Assembly (NCBI GenBank): GCA_902728285.1
Contig: CACVBU010000080.1
Location: forward strand, 124,001 to 188,000
Direction: 5' to 3'
Origin: Clytia hemisphaerica
Taxonomy: Eukaryota; Cnidaria; Hydrozoa; Leptothecata; Clytiidae
DNA length: 64,000 nucleotides
Made by a program: the position numbers and the translations under genes. The notes beneath the pieces were generated by a model, which was not told the DNA's origin, did not search any database, and saw only the letters and a list, made by a program, of their open reading frames with translations. Below, one piece after another: positions 57,301-64,000 of this stretch; position 1 is the first letter of the stretch; every line of letters starts with the position of its first letter.

Positions 57301-60080
57301 CCCAGATTACGCAAATTTTGAAGTGTGTAGAGATTTTCGGGGGATATTTTGGAGATTCAATTTGATGTTATCTGATTCCCTACAAAAAGTTCTTGAAATC
57401 CACCGTAAATCAGCTTTCTAATGTACTTGAATAAAAATTCATTGGCTTTCAGAATCTGCTCCCCACCAAAGTTCTGTGACTTTTCCATAGTGTCCTCCTG
57501 GGTTGGTCCCCCCCACTAAAAATCAAAATTTTTCTCCATTCCCCCCTCTTTTATTTCCCCCACCATATTTCAAAATTTTTCGGTTCCCCCCTCTTTTTTG
57601 AATTCCCCCAGCTATTTGAAGATTTTGCGGTTCCCCATATGGTTAACATAAAAATGCCTTAAATCAAGTTTGAAATTTTGGAAAGCTTGAAAAAATAGCC
57701 TTGAAAGTGCTGGAAAAATGAAATTGTATTGAAAAGTTGGTTTATCCCAAAAGATTTGCTGATTTTATTGCTTAAACAGGTTTTGCAACAAGATCACCTT
57801 GAGATCAGTGAAGTTCCCCCAGTCAAAATCTCCTAAATTTATGGTTTTCCCCCTCTTTATTTTCCCCCAGCAAATTTCAAATTTTTCATTTTCCCCCATA
57901 CTTTAAAAAAAGGGCCAAAATCAGAATCCCCCCCTTTATAAAGGGGGGGGAGGACACTATGATTTCATTCTTCCCCTTGTTTTTATTTAGCTATTTTATG
58001 CTAAAATTGCGTTGTTGATGGGTCGTTTACAAATAAATATAAATTGATTCTGTTTTAATATCAATCTTACGCATTGAATTAAAAAGTATTAAATCCATTC
58101 ATTATAAAAAAATCTTTATCAGAAATTTACTGCAGCTGAAGACAGTATAAAGGATCTTTAATAATTCAATCAAAAAATCACTACTCATCTTTGATGGGTC
58201 AATCTTTCAGTGTTTGAGGATAAAGATGACAGTATTTTGGTGTCAAGCATGTTATGCTGTGACTAAAGATGGGTTTATGTAATTTTTGCTGTCGTTGTAG
58301 ATGTCGATACAAATACCCCTTTCTCACAGACCCACTTGGAACCCTTTCCACTGGAAAAATTGGCGGAAATATCGTTCCTATAGGAAAATTATATTCTAAT
58401 TTTTGTCTAAGCTGAAAATAATCAGATAAGCCTGAGCCCTAATCCACACTGCAAATTATTGTGCTATTTTTTCAATCCCCACTGAATTTTCTGGCTCAAA
58501 AACAATAGAATTAAAATCCCCAGTCTTAAGCACACATTGGAATATCAATCCCCATCGAGTTTCTTTTCATTATTTTTATCCCCACTAGCTGGAAAAATCC
58601 CACTGGGTCTGTGAGAAGGGGGTGTATACAAGAAAAATGTGTTGATATTGCAATGATGTGAGACCTCTGTTTGATGCTTTTGATGAAATTTTGAAAAAGT
58701 GTCGAAAGAAAGGAGTTTTTAACTTTTTCAATTCCAAGACTGGAATTTAGATTTTTGTAAAAGCCAACACGTGACAACCTGTCTTTGTACTTTTTCAGAA
58801 AAAAATTACCTTGTGTAACTTTGGTAAGCTATGAGTACCATCATTTAAATAATAAAGAGAGGAAGGAAATTAATGTGTGTTTTCAATGGTTTTGAATACT
58901 TCACCTTTTACCTGATGTTTCTTATTTTTGTCTAGTAACTAAGGAGAAGCCGTTTCAAGTGCGTATCTATCAAATTCAGAAGTCCGAGAAGTTTTTCAAA
59001 AAGAAATTTTGCTGGCAATTAAGTGATCTGAAAGCTGTTGATGGAATCAGTGAAAAAAAGGTTTGTGTGCTTCTTGGTAATTCTTGAACTTCTTAAAAAA
59101 AGGTAAACATCAAGTGTCAAAGATGACTTAATTTTGAATAATCTGCACAACATTTTACCCAAATAAAAATCTAATGTTTTTTAAGCCCAGAAAAGCAACA
59201 CGTGGTTTTTAAAAAGTTATCTCATCCATTATGCAATTTTTAACAATTTGAATTTTTCAAACTTTTCCTCAATAAATGAAGGTATAAAAGTGGTTTTTCC
59301 TAATCTTAATTAAGCTTAAGCTTATATATTTCAAGTGTATATATTTTAACTTTTTTAACTGACAAAAGGTAAATGAAAATTTCGCGAAATCTTTTGCTCT
59401 GAATTATATTTTTTGTGCAAAGCTTTAGAGCCTTATAATTTTAAGATTGATACAGTTTTGTTATATTTTGTTATACTGCTTTTTACTATTAACCAATTCT
59501 TTAAACACCAAATAATTTTTATGCAAATCACCCTTCTAGAATTCTTTACCCCTGACGCCCTTTCTTTCCCATGTGGTTTATAAGGTAAGCTGATTCTTTT
59601 TGTTTCATTTCAGGACATTTTAGAGTTCGATTTACATTTTGAGAAAGTGTATCATTGGGCAGCTTCAAGACAACATGACAAACAAGAATTCATTGAGACT
59701 TTATGGATGGTGAGTAGACCATTGAGTTTGAGAGAGCTAGAGAGGAATCTTCAAATTTCTTGAGCAAGAAAAAGCTATAAATTTGCCTTGCATTTAGAAA
59801 TTTTGTTTAAAAAAACACACGGGTCACGTGTTCTGGATGGGAAATAAGTGGCTTCATTTCCCATCCAGGAGTTTTGTATCTAGCCCCTTCGGGGCTTTGA
59901 GATCAATGGAGTAGACTTTCATTCTTCTCTATTCGCTTGAACTATCGGTCTGATGGTGTCTGCTGTTTCTTTTTTTTCTTTTTTACAAACATGATGGGTT
60001 TTCATTTTAGTTGGGAAATCGGTACGCGGGTTCGAAGAAGCCAAAATTTCAAAATGTGAGCCAGAAGCTTTTACAAGAAG
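48328..60080 (+). CDS. EXOC1: EXOC1 (SEC3), exocyst complex component 1, N-terminal part
   Basis: Exocyst subunit that tethers secretory vesicles to the plasma membrane through an N-terminal PH-like domain binding phosphoinositides and Rho/Rab GTPases. Four coding exons: 48328-48463, 58936-59060, 59614-59709, 60011-60080, all GT-AG and in phase, giving 142 residues before the frame passes on. Matches to animal EXOC1: [26 protein letters not shown] followed by a Gly/Lys run and [66 protein letters not shown] and NVSQKLLQE. The rest of the gene must lie right of the window. Intron 1 is 10.5 kb, packed with TIR elements and simple repeats. Intron 4 carries a same-strand receptor gene. The start ATG has a good context (CAACATGGCG) and lies 298 bp from the divergent SUGT1 start. 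Confidence 0.93.
48464..49880. other. EXOC1 intron 1, left part, no gene seen
   Basis: No splice-consistent exon or known repeat. A short open frame at 48734-49009 has no recognisable family. Confidence 0.4.
49885..51043 (+). repeat. Pair of ~355 bp direct repeats
   Basis: 49885-50237 and 50684-51043 share CTCTTCATACAAAAA, CACTTAAGCCAAAGTCC, GGGACAAAAATCAGTTTTTT, GCGGCACTATCGTAAAGCTA, GAATCGCTTCGCGTACTCTT and AGCTCTTGGGCGTTCTGTGA in order. The second copy has an extra ~45 bp. Origin unknown (old segmental duplication or element). Confidence 0.75.
51597..51920. repeat. GGATAACT/GGACAACC word cluster, left copy
   Basis: Repeated CCAAGCGnGACAACCATGTT and CGGATAACTTnGGAATCC words, about 70 bp apart, with local palindromes (AGTTATCCAACCATGGATAACT). 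Related to 56400-56770. Confidence 0.55.
52521..52662 (-). pseudogene. Exon-like fragment of an unknown gene, antisense in EXOC1 intron 1
   Basis: After an acceptor TTTTTTAG the minus strand reads [17 protein letters not shown], then [16 protein letters not shown] and an acidic run, to a possible donor GAA|GTATAT. Amphipathic, acidic composition looks protein-coding, but a TGA follows within 40 bp if unspliced and no partner exon is visible. It may be a transposase-derived fragment. Confidence 0.35.
52966..53029 (+). mobile_element. Solo end of the CCCCTTTCTCACAGACCC TIR family
   Basis: ACACCCCTTTCTCATAGACCC matches the left end of the element at 58314-58624; no partner end is found. Confidence 0.45.
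53030..53387. mobile_element. TIR element filled with TTCACGCA minisatellite
   Basis: Ends TATAGAGGCCCCCCCCAGCGG and CCGCTGGGGGGCCATTATA pair. Inside are at least a dozen ATTCACGCA units, split by a ~130 bp spacer. Any open frame here is a repeat artefact. Confidence 0.75.
53388..54130. other. EXOC1 intron 1, no feature recognised
   Basis: AT-rich, no exon or repeat family seen. Confidence 0.4.
54130..54212. mobile_element. Half copy of the mariner-type MITE
   Basis: GGTAGTTACAACGTATAAATTAATCG onward (in shorter words) is identical in order to the middle of 54982-55233, then jumps directly to GATACTTTAATTAGGGACACC and CCTG|TA. It lacks the left end. Confidence 0.7.
54585..54960. repeat. GCGAAATTAAATCC-family fragment
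   Basis: GGGGATTATTTTTCGCGAG, TTCGCGAAATTCGCGAAAG and CGAAATTTAATCCTCCC words as in 17470-17790. Confidence 0.5.
54982..55233. mobile_element. 252 bp mariner-type MITE
   Basis: Ends CAGGGTGTCCCTAATTAAAG and its complement, ~28 bp arms reaching CTCGATAC/GTATCGAG. A TA dinucleotide flanks both sides (54980-54981, 55234-55235). CAGGGTGTCCC ends with TA duplication are typical of mariner-group elements. No transposase inside. Confidence 0.85.
55395..55640 (-). mobile_element. GGACCTACC-family fragment, minus orientation
   Basis: TTTTTGGCACAAAGACAC, ATGTGACGGAGACCGATTTT and the 'TTAATTTTCCTGATTTTTTGC' motif (in parts) are the complement of the family's 3' half. No terminus is kept. Confidence 0.55.
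55650..56400. other. EXOC1 intron 1, no feature recognised
   Basis: No exon or family-level repeat seen. Confidence 0.4.
56400..56770. repeat. GGACAACCTA tandem repeat, right copy
   Basis: Three ~70 bp units each with CGAAGGACAACCTAGTTATT, CTTAGTTGAC and TTTGACAGGATAACTGTT, then palindromic TTGACCACGGTTGACC. Shares the GGATAACT/GACAACC vocabulary with 51597-51920, so the two may be ends of one 5 kb element. Confidence 0.6.
56771..57485. other. EXOC1 intron 1, no feature recognised
   Basis: No exon or family-level repeat seen. Confidence 0.4.
57486..57961. mobile_element. 476 bp TIR element with TTCCCCC-rich interior
   Basis: Ends CATAGTGTCCTCC and GGAGGACACTATG. The interior alternates CCCCCTCTTTTTT and TTCCCCCAGCnATTT words, a loose minisatellite of ~40 bp period, with an AT-rich centre. 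Confidence 0.75.
58314..58624. mobile_element. ~310 bp TIR element (CCCCTTTCTCACAGACCC family)
   Basis: Left ACCCCTTTCTCACAGACCCA and right TGGGTCTGTGAGAAGGGGGT pair, with TCCACTGGAAAAATTGG-like words inside. It ends 311 bp before EXOC1 exon 2. Confidence 0.75.
59834..59871. repeat. Small perfect hairpin in EXOC1 intron 3
   Basis: CTGGATGGGAAAT and ATTTCCCATCCAG close a 14-base loop region; a GCCCCTTCGGGGC hairpin follows at ~59883. Function unknown. Confidence 0.5.
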
Positions 60081-60307
60081 GTAATTTTTTATCAAACCTC
60101 ATTCTCTTCACTTCCTCTCAGCTTTAATTTTCTTTTTTATTCATTTATGAAAGGCCTCGATAAAGGTTCTCTATAGGATATATATATTTAATTAAATTTT
60201 TTTTAAATTTTCCAAAGAAATCTTTTCGAGATTTCTCTTTGGTTTCTCTCATTGCATTGCATTTTTCGACAACCACTTCGAGGGTTGAAACTGCTAGTTT
60301 ATACGAA

Positions 60308-62803
60308 ATGAAATTGGCGAACTTTTACATTCTCCTTTACTCGTCAATGTTACCATTGTGCGACTTTTGTCTCCAACAGTTAGACTTTGATCAGCACGTC
60401 GAACCAAACAATCGTTTTTATATCATTGGTTTCGCTCCATTGAGATCAACAGCCTCTTCATCCATCAACACCTTCGGGCTAGTTGCAGCTGAAGCTATCA
60501 AATATGCTGTTCATGAGGCTAACGAGAAAATTTTAAGCAATGACACTAGACTGAGTTATATTATTTTTGATGATTGCGGTGAAGCACAGGCTGATGTTTA
60601 TATCAAAATTCTGGAGTATCTCTTAGTCTCCTTCACGAGTGATTGCCAGTGTAAGCCTTACGATTTGCCGCTTGGCACAGTGGGACCGTACAGTTCTGCA
60701 AGCTCCAAACTGTTTGCCGAAATCTCCTCATCGTTAAATATCCCTATGATTAGTTACCAGGCCACAAGTATCGAGCTAAATAACCAGGAACATTACCCAA
60801 CATTTTTTCGCACCATACCAGATGATGGGAAATTCGCCAGTATGATTGTAAACTTTTTACAGAAACACAACTGGACTTATGTATCGCTAATCGCTTCAGA
60901 TAACTCTTATGGCTGGCACGGCCGTAATGAACTTCACCGTTTATTCAAAGAAAATAACATTTGTACTGATATTGATGCTTTATTTTCAGTTCCTTATCAA
61001 ACGGAGGAGATTTTGTCCATTCTTCGAAAGGTGAAAGGTATGTACAAAGCGAAGGTTGTCATATTATTCGCATCGAATGAAGCAACACAGAAAGTGTTAC
61101 AGTTGGCTTCGAGTATCGAATTGTATTCATTAACATGGTTTTTCACGGACGGGTCCAGTTTGAGTGAATCGTTGACAGATATTGACCATAGAGTGGTAAA
61201 AGGTTCCTTCACGGCACTGGCGTACGCAGGAGAATATAAACCTTTCTATGAACACTTCTGGAATATCACAACCATCTTCGAAAGCAAATGGGCCAAACAA
61301 TACTTTTTGGAGAATGATTTAAAATGGAAACCATCGTCTCACTTTAAATCAGTTTTCAATGTACCTGGTTTCATTCGACAGGCAGTTTTCACTTACGCTC
61401 ACAACATTAAACAATATGTGAAACGTTTTAGTGATTTGACTCCTTTCAATAGCTCTTTATTTGTCAATGACTTTCTGAAAGAGACCTCATTTCAGATTGA
61501 TAAGGCAGTTGTGGAGTTTGACACTTTTGGAAACATTAAAGAAACACACTTTGTCATCATGAATGTGATTAAAAATAAGTCTCTAGAAGTTGTGGGCGAT
61601 TGGTATGAGCGAGAAGGCTTCATCTTTCAAAAGGACATTGAGTGGGCAACCAGCGCGGGTCCACCCAACTCCAATTGTGCACAAGCGTGTGAAGCAGGTC
61701 TATATCCTGTTTACAATGTAAATAAAGAATGTTGCTGGATTTGTGTCCCTTGTATGGACGGCTTCCATAAAGAGGAGACTGGAAACCAACTCTGCTCCAA
61801 ATGCTCCGAAGGCGCGTCCAACGAAATGAAAACTGAATGTCTAACCTTTCGATGGTTAAAAGCCACAGATCATACGATTACCAACTATTTTCATTTCCCT
61901 TTAGTCGTGTTGACAATCATCCTCGTTCTCTTCTGTATGATTGTTTGGTCTCTCAAGAAGACACATCCTGTCGTCAAAGCCAGCAATTTCAAACTTTCAA
62001 TTTCCCAATTATCTTTCCAGTTCATATTACCAGTTTCGACGGCCATTTTGCAATTGACAGAGAACGACGATTATTCATGTGTTTATAAACCTCTCATCAC
62101 TGCTAATGGGTATTTAGTGATTGTGGCCTTGCTCTCCATTCGTGCTGAACTCTTGGTGAAAGCGTTTCGTGCGTCCATCAGACAAACCCGTCAAGACGTG
62201 TTGATCATCAAGTCGGTACGATATGGTATGGTCTTCTCCACAGTCGCTTTCAATGTCTCCCTCGTTCTGATCGTCATCTCGTTCCAAGACCTCCACGTCT
62301 TCATCAAACACCACCCAAATACTTTCGAGAAAGAAATGGCATGTGCCAATGAAACTCTTATTTACTTACAACTCATTTTCATCATGGCAGCTTTCATATT
62401 GTGTGGTTCACGAGCATACCAGGCGCGTCATCTGCCCAACAAATTCAACGAATCGCGTTGCATCATTCTGGCCATCCTCATCAATCTTCTCTTCATCTGT
62501 ATCTTCTTCTTCTTGGTGGCCAGCACCGAAAAGAAAACGCTAGCTGCTGCTTTCATTGCTACTTTTCTCTGTATTGGCAACTTCGCTATTTTTGTTGTCA
62601 CGTTTGGACCGAAACTTTTTGATATTTTATTCGATAAGAAGTTGAATGATAAAAAACGTTTTCAGGACGACATTTATAACAATGCAGTGAAAAGAGTTGA
62701 CAAAAAAATGAGTACTGTGTCCTTCCCACCCGCTGGATTTGCCAACGCTGCATTTGATACAGGATTACAGGTCAACGCATTAAGTGTTGAATCGATCACT
62801 TGA
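60308..62803 (+). CDS. Class C G protein-coupled receptor, intronless, in an EXOC1 intron
   Basis: An 831-residue uninterrupted frame from the ATG at 60308 (MKLANFYILLYSSMLPLCDF, a signal peptide). The frame is open further upstream but only from a non-ATG codon. Order: Venus-flytrap domain (~35-450) with GPYSSAS (~125), SYQATS (~148) and NSYGWHG (~200), which keep the Ser/Thr and Tyr positions that hold the amino acid in metabotropic glutamate receptors; cysteine-rich domain (~455-510, CEAGLYPV, CCWICVPCMDGF, CSKC); seven helices (~528-771), including AYQARHLPNKFNES before TM6, the class C signature; and a 60-residue cytoplasmic tail. Probable plasma-membrane amino-acid or calcium sensor; the ligand is not provable here. 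It lies 228 bp after EXOC1 exon 4, same strand. It differs enough from the receptor at 1.5-3.8 kb not to be a recent copy. Confidence 0.94.
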   Translation: MKLANFYILLYSSMLPLCDFCLQQLDFDQHVEPNNRFYIIGFAPLRSTASSSINTFGLVAAEAIKYAVHEANEKILSNDTRLSYIIFDDCGEAQADVYIKILEYLLVSFTSDCQCKPYDLPLGTVGPYSSASSKLFAEISSSLNIPMISYQATSIELNNQEHYPTFFRTIPDDGKFASMIVNFLQKHNWTYVSLIASDNSYGWHGRNELHRLFKENNICTDIDALFSVPYQTEEILSILRKVKGMYKAKVVILFASNEATQKVLQLASSIELYSLTWFFTDGSSLSESLTDIDHRVVKGSFTALAYAGEYKPFYEHFWNITTIFESKWAKQYFLENDLKWKPSSHFKSVFNVPGFIRQAVFTYAHNIKQYVKRFSDLTPFNSSLFVNDFLKETSFQIDKAVVEFDTFGNIKETHFVIMNVIKNKSLEVVGDWYEREGFIFQKDIEWATSAGPPNSNCAQACEAGLYPVYNVNKECCWICVPCMDGFHKEETGNQLCSKCSEGASNEMKTECLTFRWLKATDHTITNYFHFPLVVLTIILVLFCMIVWSLKKTHPVVKASNFKLSISQLSFQFILPVSTAILQLTENDDYSCVYKPLITANGYLVIVALLSIRAELLVKAFRASIRQTRQDVLIIKSVRYGMVFSTVAFNVSLVLIVISFQDLHVFIKHHPNTFEKEMACANETLIYLQLIFIMAAFILCGSRAYQARHLPNKFNESRCIILAILINLLFICIFFFLVASTEKKTLAAAFIATFLCIGNFAIFVVTFGPKLFDILFDKKLNDKKRFQDDIYNNAVKRVDKKMSTVSFPPAGFANAAFDTGLQVNALSVESIT

Positions 62804-63266
62804 TATTTATTTCGGAAATTTTTTTTTTTGGTTTTAATCGCACAACAAAAAAAATACAATTCACCGAAGAAACATGCTACGGAATTGGTATTTTATCCGT
62901 TTGACGAAATCATTTGTGAGCAATTTTCTGGGCTGTTATACATTTCAGATTATGGCTTTCAGAATCGAGTTTGCAGAGAAATATTTTTCCTTTGCCCTAG
63001 CTCAAAGTGTTAAAAGAATTCCCCTTCCCTTTCCTTTAACACCTTTTTTACAGTTTACTCGTTTGTTTTTATATAAGAACCAACTATAAAGCCCAGGAGC
63101 AAGACACTTTTTAGGGCTCACTCGATGAAGGAAACCTAACTATGATTTTCGGAAGCCTTAACTACTATATTTTGAGAAAAATCAGGGTATTTTTTTTCAA
63201 ACTCACAGCTTCCAATAGTAATTTTCAACTTTTGTAAGGGGTAGTAAAAGCAAAGTTTTCATTTTT
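62804..63266. other. 3' flank of the receptor gene, EXOC1 intron 4
   Basis: No EXOC1 exon and no canonical AATAAA found after the receptor stop codon; AT-rich. Confidence 0.4.
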
Positions 63267-64000
63267 GGACCTACCTCGGTGGGGTGGAGGTCCTATAAAT
63301 TAACCTGTGTTCGTTCGTTCGTTCGTTCGTCCGTTCGTCCGTTCGTCTGTTACCAACTTTTCTCAGGATTGAATCATAGGAATCTTTTGATTTTTGGTCC
63401 AAAGGTGCAAAATGGTGGTGGCCAAAATGTGACGGAGCCCGATTTTCGAAAAACAATTTTCTTGGGCAAATTTGGGCCAAAAAACGGCTAAAAAACGGGT
63501 TTTTTGGACTTTGTGAAAAATTGGATCATTAATTTTTTCTGATTTTTTGCATGAAAGTAGGGTACCATCATAGGTAAAAGATGACTCAAGCAGATCTTTG
63601 CAAAAAAATTATGTTGGCTCAAAAAACGCATGTTTATCTATAAAAATCACTATTAATAAGCATACATCAATGTTCTTAGTCAAATTACTCATCAGGGCTT
63701 ACTTTTGGAGAATATGTGTTTTTAGACATGAAATTTTGGCTGCTTGGCGTGTTTTTATAGAAAAACTGGCCAGATTCGATATTTTTTTATCAGCACATTA
63801 TCAATTACTTAGGTATTGCCTTTTTTCGAGATTGGCTCTTTCATTCTTTATGAATTTTTGCACAAAGATACATAACTAAAGCCCTCGAATGTGATGGAGC
63901 CCGATTTTCGAAAAAAAATGTTTTTGGGCAAATTTGGGCCAAAAAAACAGCTAAAAAACAGCTAAAAAACGGTTTCTTTGTAAAATAGTGGATCATTGTT
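63267..64000 (-). mobile_element. GGACCTACC-family element, copy 7, minus orientation, cut by the window edge
   Basis: Begins with the family's right end read backwards: GGACCTACCTCGGTGGGGTG, GAGGTCC, TTAACC, a (TTCG)n run at 63310-63345, then GTGACGGAGCCCGATTTTCG twice (63430 and ~63890), showing that the internal module is duplicated here too. Confidence 0.7.

Noticed and set aside
60239-60307. N-terminal extension of the EXOC1-nested receptor
   Set aside because: The frame is open but begins at TTG, not ATG. The ATG at 60308 is followed at once by a good signal peptide.

Overview
This window is nuclear DNA from an animal. It is AT-rich (roughly a third G+C by eye). Its genes are split by GT-AG introns and encode conserved eukaryotic proteins: TAF1 of TFIID, the protein phosphatase methylesterase PPME1, the co-chaperone SGT1 and the exocyst subunit EXOC1. 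It also carries two class C (metabotropic-glutamate/calcium-sensor-like) G protein-coupled receptors, a receptor class that is expanded in sponges, placozoans and cnidarians. A non-bilaterian or other marine invertebrate is likely, but the sequence alone does not fix the phylum.

Layout. 1-17 kb holds a same-strand (minus) cluster: PPME1 (17.0 to 11.3 kb, 16 coding exons), a two-exon BTB/POZ gene (11.1 to 9.9 kb) and the first eight coding exons of TAF1 (9.05 to 0.24 kb; the rest lies beyond the window's left edge). An uninterrupted class C receptor gene (3.85 to 1.51 kb, minus) sits inside a 3.9 kb TAF1 intron. 17-32.4 kb has no host gene I can recognise and is a dense bed of mobile elements: a 935 bp terminal-inverted-repeat (TIR) element with a 9 bp target duplication, several copies of a GGACCTACC-ended element, a gutted Ty3/gypsy-like element with 101 bp LTRs containing two nested TIR elements, and a 3.5 kb TIR element. 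32.5-48.0 kb is SGT1 (SUGT1) on the minus strand, 13 coding exons. Its 6.1 kb intron between exons 11 and 12 holds, on the plus strand, a complete small gene for a secreted cysteine-rich repeat protein. EXOC1 starts divergently 298 bp from the SUGT1 start codon and runs rightwards (four coding exons seen, 48.3-60.1 kb). Its first intron is 10.5 kb and full of small TIR elements. Its fourth intron (open at the window edge) holds a second uninterrupted class C receptor gene (60.3-62.8 kb) on the same strand.

The most unusual object is the gene at 34.56-37.76 kb. After a signal-peptide exon come seven near-identical 144 bp exons, each one phase-0 module with a six-cysteine pattern C-x6-C-x9-C-x6-C-x3-C-x15-C. 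They are separated by near-identical 91/97 bp introns and followed by two diverged modules and a poly(A) signal. Three genes in this window (two receptors and this one) are nested whole inside introns of housekeeping genes, which makes host-intron nesting the main architectural theme. All calls are made by eye from the sequence; exon borders were checked for GT-AG and for reading-frame continuity.
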